Shown here piece after piece: positions 56,166-64,000 of a DNA stretch of 64,000 bases (position 1 is the first letter of the stretch; each line of letters opens with the position of its first letter). A program made the position numbers and the translations under genes. Source of the DNA: an uncultured Collinsella sp. (GTDB lineage Bacteria; Actinomycetota; Coriobacteriia; Coriobacteriales; Coriobacteriaceae); NCBI GenBank assembly GCA_934643145.1, contig CAKUBM010000007.1, positions 27,393 through 91,392 of the forward strand. Reading direction: 5' to 3'. A model generated the notes under the pieces. That model searched no databases. It saw only the letters and a list, made by a program, of their open reading frames with translations, and was not told the origin of the DNA.

Positions 56166-56223
56166 GCGTTGGCACGGAGGTGCCAAGACGGTAGGGTGCA
56201 TCTTTGCACCTCCGTGCCAACGC
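56166..56223 (-). ncRNA. Leader hairpin with conserved apical segment, copy 2 (kdgK)
   Basis: A perfect 18-bp stem (GCGTTGGCACGGAGGTGC and complement) whose apical part on the minus strand is AAGATGCACCCTACCGTCTT, as in copy 1 at 50714-50771. It starts right after the operators. Confidence 0.72.
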
Positions 56224-56225
56224 TT

Positions 56226-56271
56226 ACCGAAATCGGTTTACGAAATCGGTTTCGTTTCGAGTTGTAGTATA
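56226..56271 (-). promoter_or_regulatory. kdgK promoter with tandem KdgR-type operators
   Basis: ACGAAATCGGTTTCGT at 56240-56255 and ACCGAAATCGGTTTAC at 56226-56241 overlap by two bases. TATACT on the minus strand lies at 56266-56271. The divergent LacI gene starts about 90 bases away, so these sites can control both. Confidence 0.8.
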
Positions 56272-56357
56272 CTCACCTACAACGTTTTGCAAGCGAGATT
56301 TTTAAAAAAATGCCTAAAATGGCTAAGATTGCCGATAAATGGGAAACGGGGTGCGCC

Positions 56358-57380
56358 ATGGCGCAGATGAGAATCAAAGACATTGCCGCCGAGGCGGGCG
56401 TGAGCCCGGCCACCGTTTCGCGCTACCTCAACAACCGTCCCGGTCAGATGACCGAGGAGACCCGCGCCCGCATTGCCGAGGTCATCGAGCGCACGGGCTA
56501 TCGTCCCCGCGCCGCCGCGCGCAACCTGCGCAGTTCGCGTACCAACCTCATCGGCGTGATCCTGGCCGACATCGCCAACCCGTTCTCGAGCGCCATGCTC
56601 GAGGGGCTTTCCGCCAGTGCCGCCGCGCGCGGCTGCTCGCTTATGACCGCCATTAGCGGCAACGACCCTGCCAAGGAGGCCGAGTCGCTCACCAGGCTCA
56701 TCGACGCGGGTGTGGACGGCTTGGTCGTCAACACCTGCGGCGGCAACGATGGGGCGATCGCCGCGGCTGCGGGACGCCTGCCGGTCGTGCTGCTCGACCG
56801 CGACATCGAGGACGGCGGCATCGATCTGGTGACGTCTAACAACCGCGAGCTCGTCGCCGGCCTGGTCGACGCCCTGGCTGCCGCGGGTAGCGAGCGCCTG
56901 TGCCTGCTCACCGAGGCAAGCGACGACAGCCCCGTCCGTCGCGAGCGCGCCGAGGCCTTTACCGACGAGCTCTCGCACCGCGGTCTTGCCGGCGAGGTTG
57001 TCACCCTGGCCGACGGTGGCGCCGAGGGCATCAGTCGCCTGGACGAGACCATCCGCGATTACGCAGGTAAAAAGCTCGGCCTTATCGCCGTCAACGGCTT
57101 GGTCTTCTTGCGCCTGACCGAGGCGCTGGCCCAGCTTGGCCCCTCGCTGCCGGCGGGTCTTAAGATCGCGACGTTCGACGACTACCCTTGGAACCACGTG
57201 CTCTTTGGTGGCGTGACCACGGCCGCGCAGGACACCCTGGCGATTGCCGAGCGCGTTGTCGAGCGCCTATCCGAGCGCATCGACATCGTCACCACCACGG
57301 TAGGCGAGGCCGCAAGGCTTGCGCCCAAGCACATCGAGATCCCCGGCCACATCGAGTCCCGAGCCTCCACTTCGCGCTAG
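56358..57380 (+). CDS. kdgR: LacI family regulator, probable KDG regulon repressor
   Basis: 340 aa. HTH KDIAAEAGVSPATVSRYLNN (about 6-25), then NLRSSRTNLIGVILADIANP and a sugar-binding domain. Divergent from kdgK with ACGAAATCGGTTTCGT sites between them; the same motif recurs at yczE and the HIT gene. The assignment follows from this arrangement. I chose ATG 56358, where family similarity starts; the RBS is weak (GGGAAACGGGG). Confidence 0.87.
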   Translation: MAQMRIKDIAAEAGVSPATVSRYLNNRPGQMTEETRARIAEVIERTGYRPRAAARNLRSSRTNLIGVILADIANPFSSAMLEGLSASAAARGCSLMTAISGNDPAKEAESLTRLIDAGVDGLVVNTCGGNDGAIAAAAGRLPVVLLDRDIEDGGIDLVTSNNRELVAGLVDALAAAGSERLCLLTEASDDSPVRRERAEAFTDELSHRGLAGEVVTLADGGAEGISRLDETIRDYAGKKLGLIAVNGLVFLRLTEALAQLGPSLPAGLKIATFDDYPWNHVLFGGVTTAAQDTLAIAERVVERLSERIDIVTTTVGEAARLAPKHIEIPGHIESRASTSR

Positions 57381-57422
57381 CCTGTGTGATACTATATAGA
57401 CAATGTCATACAGGAGGTATCC

Positions 57423-57917
57423 ATGGCTGCGTCTGTACTGAGTGTACGAGTGGACTCGTCAATTAAAGATTCATTTGCCGAGCTATGCGAAGAACTCGGC
57501 ATGACTTCGTCTGTTGCGGTCAATATGTTTATGAGGCAGATGCTGCGCGAGCGCTCGCTGCCGTTTGTTCCTTCACTTGGTAAAAACTCTGCAAGCGAAA
57601 ACGTTGCCGCAGACATTTTGGATATTGCTCAGATTGAGTCCGCCGTCCGCGAGGCGGCCAGCCCGATTCCCGCCATCAAAACCGTGGTCCTTTTTGGCTC
57701 GTATGCCCGTGGTGAGGCGCGTGTCGATAGTGATATCGATTTGCGTCTCGAAGTCGATCGCGAGCATGGCTTTGGTCTTTTCGCGTTGTCGGCGTTTGGC
57801 GAAGCGGTGCGTAAGGAGACCGGGAAGCAGGTTGACCTCGTCTCGAGCGACCATCTTGATGACGATCTTGCCGCGGTAATCGAGCGCGAAGGAGTGATCG
57901 TTTATGATCGCGCGTAA
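57423..57917 (+). CDS. RelB/DinJ-like domain fused to MNT nucleotidyltransferase (antitoxin)
   Basis: 164 aa. Residues 1-50 look like a RelB/DinJ antitoxin (SVLSVRVDSSIKDSFAELCE, ending LRERSLPFVPS), a ribbon-helix-helix DNA-binding domain. Residues about 62-164 are a minimal nucleotidyltransferase with GSYARGEARVDSDIDL (Gly92-Ser93, Asp104, Asp106), the MntA-type antitoxin that AMPylates HEPN toxins. It overlaps the HEPN gene by 14 bases. RBS AGGAGG. The fusion gives the module its own DNA-binding autoregulator. Confidence 0.88.
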   Translation: MAASVLSVRVDSSIKDSFAELCEELGMTSSVAVNMFMRQMLRERSLPFVPSLGKNSASENVAADILDIAQIESAVREAASPIPAIKTVVLFGSYARGEARVDSDIDLRLEVDREHGFGLFALSAFGEAVRKETGKQVDLVSSDHLDDDLAAVIEREGVIVYDRA

Positions 57918-58275
57918 GTCAGACAGCCTTCGCGCGCAAGAGGTCTTGGAGGCCATCTTCGAAACGAACGAGCGCATCAAGGCTTTTGATATCACCGAGG
58001 ACCAGTTTCTGCATGCGAATGATGTGCGGACAAGGGCGTTGGCGGACTCCCTTTTGATGTGTGCGCTTAGGGTGACGGAAGAAGCGGGCAAACTGTCGGA
58101 GCGCTCGCAGCGTCTTCATCCCGAAATTGAGTGGCGTGGAATTATCGGCATGAGAAATTATCTAGCGCATGATTACGGCAATGTCGACCGCTCAGTTGTT
58201 TGGGATGCAGTGACGATGGAGTTCCCCGCACTGGAACGAGCCTGTAGGCAAATTGTCTCCGAATCCGAGCATTAG
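57904..58275 (+). CDS. hepT: HEPN domain ribonuclease toxin (HepT-like)
   Basis: 123-aa helical DUF86/HEPN protein with the catalytic RNase motif RNYLAHDY (Arg84, His89, Tyr91; Rx4HxY). Tyr91 is the residue modified in characterised HepT/MntA pairs. ATG 57904 lies within the antitoxin gene, so translation is coupled. Expected to cut RNA when the antitoxin is lost. Confidence 0.88.
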   Translation: MIARKSDSLRAQEVLEAIFETNERIKAFDITEDQFLHANDVRTRALADSLLMCALRVTEEAGKLSERSQRLHPEIEWRGIIGMRNYLAHDYGNVDRSVVWDAVTMEFPALERACRQIVSESEH

Positions 58276-58408
58276 TTACTTGCCATAGTCACCCGCCCTC
58301 GCACGTTTTTTGAGCGCCTGACACGCTTTAACCCTGCGGAAACATTTTTCTGCGATAGTATCTGCGATATAGACCAGTCGAAACCCGCCCGAAAGAAAGG
58401 GGAGCGAC

Positions 58409-59746
58409 ATGAACCAGCAGAACATCGATTACGTACTCCGCTCCGTAGAGCAGCGTGACATCCGCTTTGTGCGTCTGTGGTTTGTCGACATTCTCGGCCG
58501 CCTCAAGAACTTTGCCATTAGCCCCGAGGACCTCGAGGTCGCTTTTGAGGAGGGTATTGGCTTTGACGGCTCCGCCATCGAGGGTTTTGCCACGCCCGAG
58601 GAAGCCGACATGCTGGCGTTCCCCGATGCCTCGACCTTCCAGATCCTGCCGTGGCGCCCGAGCCACAACGGCGTCGCCCGCGTGTTCTGCGACGTGTGCA
58701 CCCCCGACCGCAAGCCTTTCGCCGGCGACCCGCGCGATGCCCTGCGCCGCATGTTCCACAAGGCCGAGAAGGCCGGCTACCTGCTCAACGTGGGCGCCGA
58801 GCTGGAGTATTACTACTTCCCCGACGAGCATACGCCCGAGCCGCTCGACAACGTGGGCTACTTCGACCTTTCGGTGAGCGACGCCGCCCGCGATCTTCGC
58901 CGCAACACGGTCCTCACGCTCGAGAAGATGTCCGTGCCCGTGGAGTACACCTTCCACGCCGCCGGCCGCTCGCAGCACGGCATGAGCCTGCGTCACGCCG
59001 AGGCCCTGAGCATGTCCGACGCCATCACCACGGCCAAGCTCATCATTAAGCAGCAGGCCTACGAGAGCGGTTGCCACGCTTCCTTTATGCCCAAGCCGCT
59101 GGCGGGTGAGGACGGCAGCGCCATGTTCCTGTGCCAGTCGCTGTTCGACCACGATGGCAACAACGTTTTTTGGGGCGAGGACGACGAGAGGTACCATCTC
59201 TCCGACGTCGCCAAGCACTACATGGCCGGCATCCTGGCGCATGCGCGCGAGATCAGCGCCATCACCAACCCCACAGTCAACTCGTACAAGCGCATCACCA
59301 CCGGTGGCGACTCCGTGCCGCAGTACGCCACGTGGGGCCTGCGCAACCGTGCGAGCATGGTCCGCATCCCGGTCTACAAGCCCGGCAAGCAGCTGTCCAC
59401 GCGCATCGAGCTGCGCAGTCCCGATCCCATGGCCAACCCCTACCTGGTCAACACCGTTACGCTGGCTGCTGGTCTCGATGGCATCGAGCGTAAGCTGGAG
59501 CTTCCGCCCGAGGCCACGGCCGAGACGCTCAAGCTTACCGACCGTCAGATGCTGGAGGCCGGCTACGCGCCGCTGCCGCGCTCGCTCAAAGAGGCGCTCG
59601 ATGTGTTTGAGGACTCGCAGTTTATGAAGGATGCCCTCGGCGAGCACATCCACAGCTTCTTCCTTAAAAAGAAGCGCGACGAGTGGCATAAGTTCGAGTC
59701 CACGATTACCGAGTGGGAAATCAAGCACTACCTGGCGAACTCCTAA
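58409..59746 (+). CDS. Glutamine synthetase family protein with degenerate active site
   Basis: 445 aa, type I GS fold from beta-Grasp (FVDILGRLKNFAI) to the C-terminal domain. Several residues needed for catalysis in known GS are changed: the SHHEVAPGQHEI segment reads TFHAAGRSQHGM (two metal-binding Glu become Ala184 and Gly191), GSGMH becomes GSAMF (metal His to Phe240), and the PGYEAP flap Glu is replaced (GGDSVP). The Glu pair of GAELEYYYF and the RIELRSPDPMANPYL segment remain. It may be an inactive or altered-substrate homologue. RBS AAAGGGGAG. A GlnR-like regulator follows after 50 bases. Confidence 0.88.
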   Translation: MNQQNIDYVLRSVEQRDIRFVRLWFVDILGRLKNFAISPEDLEVAFEEGIGFDGSAIEGFATPEEADMLAFPDASTFQILPWRPSHNGVARVFCDVCTPDRKPFAGDPRDALRRMFHKAEKAGYLLNVGAELEYYYFPDEHTPEPLDNVGYFDLSVSDAARDLRRNTVLTLEKMSVPVEYTFHAAGRSQHGMSLRHAEALSMSDAITTAKLIIKQQAYESGCHASFMPKPLAGEDGSAMFLCQSLFDHDGNNVFWGEDDERYHLSDVAKHYMAGILAHAREISAITNPTVNSYKRITTGGDSVPQYATWGLRNRASMVRIPVYKPGKQLSTRIELRSPDPMANPYLVNTVTLAAGLDGIERKLELPPEATAETLKLTDRQMLEAGYAPLPRSLKEALDVFEDSQFMKDALGEHIHSFFLKKKRDEWHKFESTITEWEIKHYLANS

Positions 59747-59796
59747 TCGCGCTGGCTTGTTCCAGTACGATTGAGCTCATTTCTTTGGAGGCCGAT

Positions 59797-60459
59797 ATGT
59801 CCGAAAAGAGTGCCCTGTTCATGGCGCGCACGACGCGCTTCCACGAGTTTGCCCGCAGCCTGACGACCACCCTGGGTGTCGAGGTGAGCCTTGCCACCCC
59901 CGATTCGCCGACCGCAGCGCACGACTTTGATCTGCTGATCCTCGATTCCGACGGTATCCGCAGCGACCGCATCGATCAGATCGCCAAATGGCTCGACGAT
60001 CGCGGTGGCGTTCCCATGTTAGTGATCGTCGACGACGAGGCACTCGGCACCCTGCGCCTGCCGAACCACGCGCATGCCGACTTCGTATGCCCCACGGCGA
60101 CGCCCAACGAGCTCAAGGCTCGTGCGCAGCGCCTCATGGGCGAGGAGGAGACCGTCACCGCCGATGACGTGCTCAACATCGACAACCTCGAGATTAACCT
60201 GGCTACCTACCAGGTGACGCTCGACGATGAGCCCATCGACCTGACGCTGATGGAGTACTCGCTGCTGAGCTTTTTGGCGACGCATCCCAACCGCGCTTAC
60301 AGCCGCGAGGTGCTGCTGCACCGCGTGTGGGGCTTTGAGTACTGCGGCGGCACGCGCACCGTCGACGTGCACATCCGACGCATCCGCTCCAAGGTGGGCC
60401 CGCAGATCGCGGCACACATCACCACCGTCCGCGGCGTGGGCTATCTGTTTAAGGACTAG
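59797..60459 (+). CDS. GlnR-like orphan OmpR-family regulator
   Basis: 220 aa: a degenerate receiver domain (about 1-115) lacking the N-terminal acidic pair and the beta-5 Lys, and an OmpR-type winged helix (EPIDLTLMEYSLLSFLATHP, GGTRTVDVHIRRIRSKVG, VRGVGYLF). The C-terminal half closely resembles actinobacterial GlnR, an orphan regulator of nitrogen genes. No sensor kinase adjoins it. ATG 59797 follows TTTGGAGG. Likely co-transcribed with the GS-like gene. Confidence 0.87.
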   Translation: MSEKSALFMARTTRFHEFARSLTTTLGVEVSLATPDSPTAAHDFDLLILDSDGIRSDRIDQIAKWLDDRGGVPMLVIVDDEALGTLRLPNHAHADFVCPTATPNELKARAQRLMGEEETVTADDVLNIDNLEINLATYQVTLDDEPIDLTLMEYSLLSFLATHPNRAYSREVLLHRVWGFEYCGGTRTVDVHIRRIRSKVGPQIAAHITTVRGVGYLFKD

Positions 60460-60463
60460 CTTT

Positions 60464-60501
60464 CCACCACAAAGGGGGCAGGCACCTTTGTGGTGGTTTT
60501 G
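60464..60501 (+). terminator. Intrinsic terminator of the GlnR-like gene
   Basis: CCACCACAAAGG pairs perfectly with CCTTTGTGGTGG over a 9-base loop, then TTTT. Confidence 0.92.
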
Positions 60502-60613
60502 CTGCAGGTGCGGTTGTCTTTCGGGTTTGCAACAGAACTTAAGCCTTCCTAAAAGATTGCGTTCTCATACACGTACGCCCGCATATTGGGGTACAACTCA
60601 ACGTGAACAATGA

Positions 60614-60642
60614 TGGCCCGCCACATGTTTGGCGGGCCTTTG
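60614..60642 (+). terminator. Hairpin in the htrA leader
   Basis: GGCCCGCCA pairs with TGGCGGGCC (loop about 5), followed by TTTGG, 26 bases before the htrA start. Could attenuate htrA or stabilise its mRNA. Confidence 0.55.
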
Positions 60643-60667
60643 GCTATTTGACGAAAGGATCGCAGCT

Positions 60668-62131
60668 ATGAGCGAGTACGATTCCCAGCGTCCCCAGGAT
60701 GCGGGCAACGCCGGCGAGACCCAGCAGCAGCCGCGCGTACAGGTGGAGTCGACGCCTGCCGGCGGCAACAACATTCCCTATGTGCAGGCCTACGACACGC
60801 AGACCGGCCAGCCGCTGGGTGGCCAGCAGGTCGTGAACAAGCACACGGTGGTCAAGACCAAGACCAAAAAGCTGCCCGTTTTCCTGACGGCGCTCGCCGG
60901 TTGCGCCTGCGGCGCCCTGCTGGTCATCGCGCTCATTATGAGCGGCACGCTCGATATCGGCGGCGGCAAGAATGCCGTGACGGCGGGCGCTTCGGGTTCG
61001 TCGACGCAAAAGATCACCATCGATTCCGAGGACACCACGCTGGCCGAGGCCGTCTCTGCCAAGGCGCTGCCCTCCGTTGTTTCCATTACCGCGACTTCGG
61101 GCGGTAGCCAGGGCAGCTCGCTTTCGCAGTCTGCCGACGGGTCGGATAGCTCAGGTAGCGTCGGTTCGGGCGTTGTGCTCGATACTGAGGGCCACATCCT
61201 CACCAACAACCACGTGGTCGACGGCTACGACCAGTACGTGGTGACCATGGACGACGGCACCACCTACGAGGCCGAATTCGTGGGCAACGATGCCTCGAGC
61301 GACCTCGCCGTCATCAAGCTCAAGGACGCCGATGCCTCCAAGCTCACGCCGATCGAGATCGGCGACTCCTCCAAGCTCAACGTGGGCGAGTGGGTCATGG
61401 CAATCGGCTCGCCGTTCGGTAACGAGCAGTCCGTCTCCACCGGTATCGTCTCGGCGCTCTACCGCTCCACGGCCATGAGCTCTACCAGCGGCAACACCAT
61501 TTATGCCAACATGATCCAGACCGATGCCGCCATCAACCCGGGCAACTCCGGCGGTGCGCTCGTCAACGACAACGGCGAGCTCGTGGGAATCAACTCGCTC
61601 ATCGAGAGCTATTCGGGCTCCAGCTCGGGCGTTGGCTTTGCCATTCCGGTCAACTACGCCAAGAACATCGCCGACCAGATCATCGACGGCAAGACGCCGG
61701 TGCATCCGTACCTGGGCGCCACGCTCTCGAGTGTCAACGCGCTCAACGCCCGCACCAACAAGCTGAGCACCGATAGCGGCGCATATGTGGCAAGCGTTGT
61801 CGAGGACGGTCCCGCGGCCAAGGCCGGCATCCAGGAGGGCGACGTCATCACCAAGCTGGGCGATGACGAGATCACGAGTGCCGATGGCCTGATCATCGCA
61901 CTGCGTAGCCACGAGGTGGGCGAGAAGGTCGAGATCTCGCTCGTGCGCGGCAAGGAAGAGAAGAAGGTCACTGTTGAGCTGGGCTCCGACGAGGAGCTGC
62001 AGAACCAGCAGCAGAACGACAGCTCGACTGATACCGGCAACGGCGGTATCACCGACGAGCAACTGCGCCAGTACCTAGAGGAGCTGCTGGGCCAGCAGGG
62101 CCAGGGCCAAGGCTACGGCCAGGGCTACTAA
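60668..62131 (+). CDS. HtrA/DegP-like serine protease with PDZ domain
   Basis: 487 aa: cytoplasmic N-terminal Gln-rich tail (1-70), one membrane anchor (LTALAGCACGALLVIALIM), an extracytoplasmic trypsin-like domain with His in TNNHVVDGY, Asp in SSDLAVIKL and Ser in GNSGGAL, and a PDZ domain (about 360-445). The C-terminus is a low-complexity Gln/Gly tail. Role in cell-envelope protein quality control. ATG 60668 follows GAAAGGA; the upstream frame is the hairpin. Confidence 0.93.
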   Translation: MSEYDSQRPQDAGNAGETQQQPRVQVESTPAGGNNIPYVQAYDTQTGQPLGGQQVVNKHTVVKTKTKKLPVFLTALAGCACGALLVIALIMSGTLDIGGGKNAVTAGASGSSTQKITIDSEDTTLAEAVSAKALPSVVSITATSGGSQGSSLSQSADGSDSSGSVGSGVVLDTEGHILTNNHVVDGYDQYVVTMDDGTTYEAEFVGNDASSDLAVIKLKDADASKLTPIEIGDSSKLNVGEWVMAIGSPFGNEQSVSTGIVSALYRSTAMSSTSGNTIYANMIQTDAAINPGNSGGALVNDNGELVGINSLIESYSGSSSGVGFAIPVNYAKNIADQIIDGKTPVHPYLGATLSSVNALNARTNKLSTDSGAYVASVVEDGPAAKAGIQEGDVITKLGDDEITSADGLIIALRSHEVGEKVEISLVRGKEEKKVTVELGSDEELQNQQQNDSSTDTGNGGITDEQLRQYLEELLGQQGQGQGYGQGY

Positions 62132-62157
62132 CGAGCCACGTCACACACATCGAAGCC

Positions 62158-62198
62158 AGAGGGGCTGCCCCGCCATGCGCGGGACAGCCCCTCTTTCC
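62158..62198 (+). terminator. Intrinsic terminator of htrA
   Basis: AGAGGGGCTGCCC pairs with GGGACAGCCCCTCT (one bulge) and is followed by TTTCC. Confidence 0.85.
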
Positions 62199-62318
62199 AT
62201 AATGATCCCCCAGGGACGGGGGAAACGGATTGCCTGGGGCTGACAAGAGGCCTGGCTCGTAATGGTCTGAACTAACTGTCCACCCCGGTCCGACGGCTGC
62301 CGATTCGGTGCGGTTTGA

Positions 62319-64000
<1,682 letters not shown>

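Noticed and set aside
56166-56223. T-box element (GGTAGGGTGC looks like part of AGGGTGGNACCGCG)
   Set aside because: The match is partial, on the strand opposite to the gene, and the downstream genes are not amino-acid related.
58409-59746. Ordinary glutamine synthetase glnA
   Set aside because: Fold and length fit, but several metal-binding and flap residues are replaced, so I did not assign the symbol.

Overview
The window looks like a Coriobacteriia (Actinomycetota) chromosome, most probably Collinsella or a close relative. I base this on the GC-rich codon use, the gut-type saccharolytic gene content, a GlnR-like orphan regulator, and FeoA-FeoA-FeoB with its Cys-rich partner. This is a judgement from gene content; no database search was possible.

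Layout. Positions 1-4510 hold hisS and ppc. Positions 4511-9940 hold a nickel-pincer lactate racemase locus: larA and a LarD-like aquaglyceroporin on the plus strand, facing a minus-strand larB-larC-tetR group. Positions 10019-12700 hold serB and aspS. Positions 13004-17864 hold an Ebg-type beta-galactosidase system (LacI repressor, ebgA, ebgC) with three identical operators. Positions 18018-20151 hold an APC permease and an HPr-like protein. Positions 20385-23715 hold a ferrous iron uptake operon.

Positions 23861-57380 form a large pectin, uronate and aldonate utilisation island. It carries uxaC-uxaB-uxaA, a GPH symporter, a GH28 polygalacturonase, a pectin methylesterase fused to an alpha/beta-hydrolase, an SGNH esterase, a GH105 hydrolase, a sugar-phosphate isomerase-like protein, two flavin/Fe-S oxidoreductases, an RpiB-type isomerase plus KduD, two GntP permeases, an IlvD/Edd dehydratase, KDPG aldolase (eda) and KDG kinase (kdgK). 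None of the pectin-active enzymes has a visible signal peptide, so oligogalacturonides are probably imported and then demethylated, deacetylated and cut in the cytosol. Galacturonate would flow through UxaC, UxaB and UxaA to KDG. Unsaturated uronates would flow through the RpiB-type isomerase and KduD. Both meet at KdgK and Eda to give pyruvate and glyceraldehyde 3-phosphate.

Two LacI-type operator classes tie the island together. GTGAACGTTCAC occurs before uxaC, the GPH symporter, GH105, kduD and the HIT-gntP pair. ACGAAATCGGTTTCGT occurs before kdgK and yczE and near the HIT gene. Both classes meet between yczE and the HIT gene.

Positions 57423-58275 encode a compact HEPN/MNT toxin-antitoxin whose antitoxin is fused to a RelB/DinJ-like DNA-binding domain. 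Positions 58409-60459 hold a glutamine synthetase-like protein that has lost several catalytic residues, next to a GlnR-like orphan regulator. HtrA and the start of ligA close the window.

The intergenic DNA is unusually rich in structured repeats. There is a pair of 127-bp double hairpins with completely different but perfectly paired arms, arrays of related palindromes, small elements with terminal inverted repeats, and an exact 10-bp tandem array before an AAA ATPase gene. Most notable is a pseudoknot-containing candidate RNA found twice, upstream of eda and of yczE, whose helices covary. I regard that RNA, the RelB-MNT/HEPN module and the degenerate glutamine synthetase as the best candidates for undescribed biology. 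No tRNA, rRNA, CRISPR array, prophage or transposase gene was seen.
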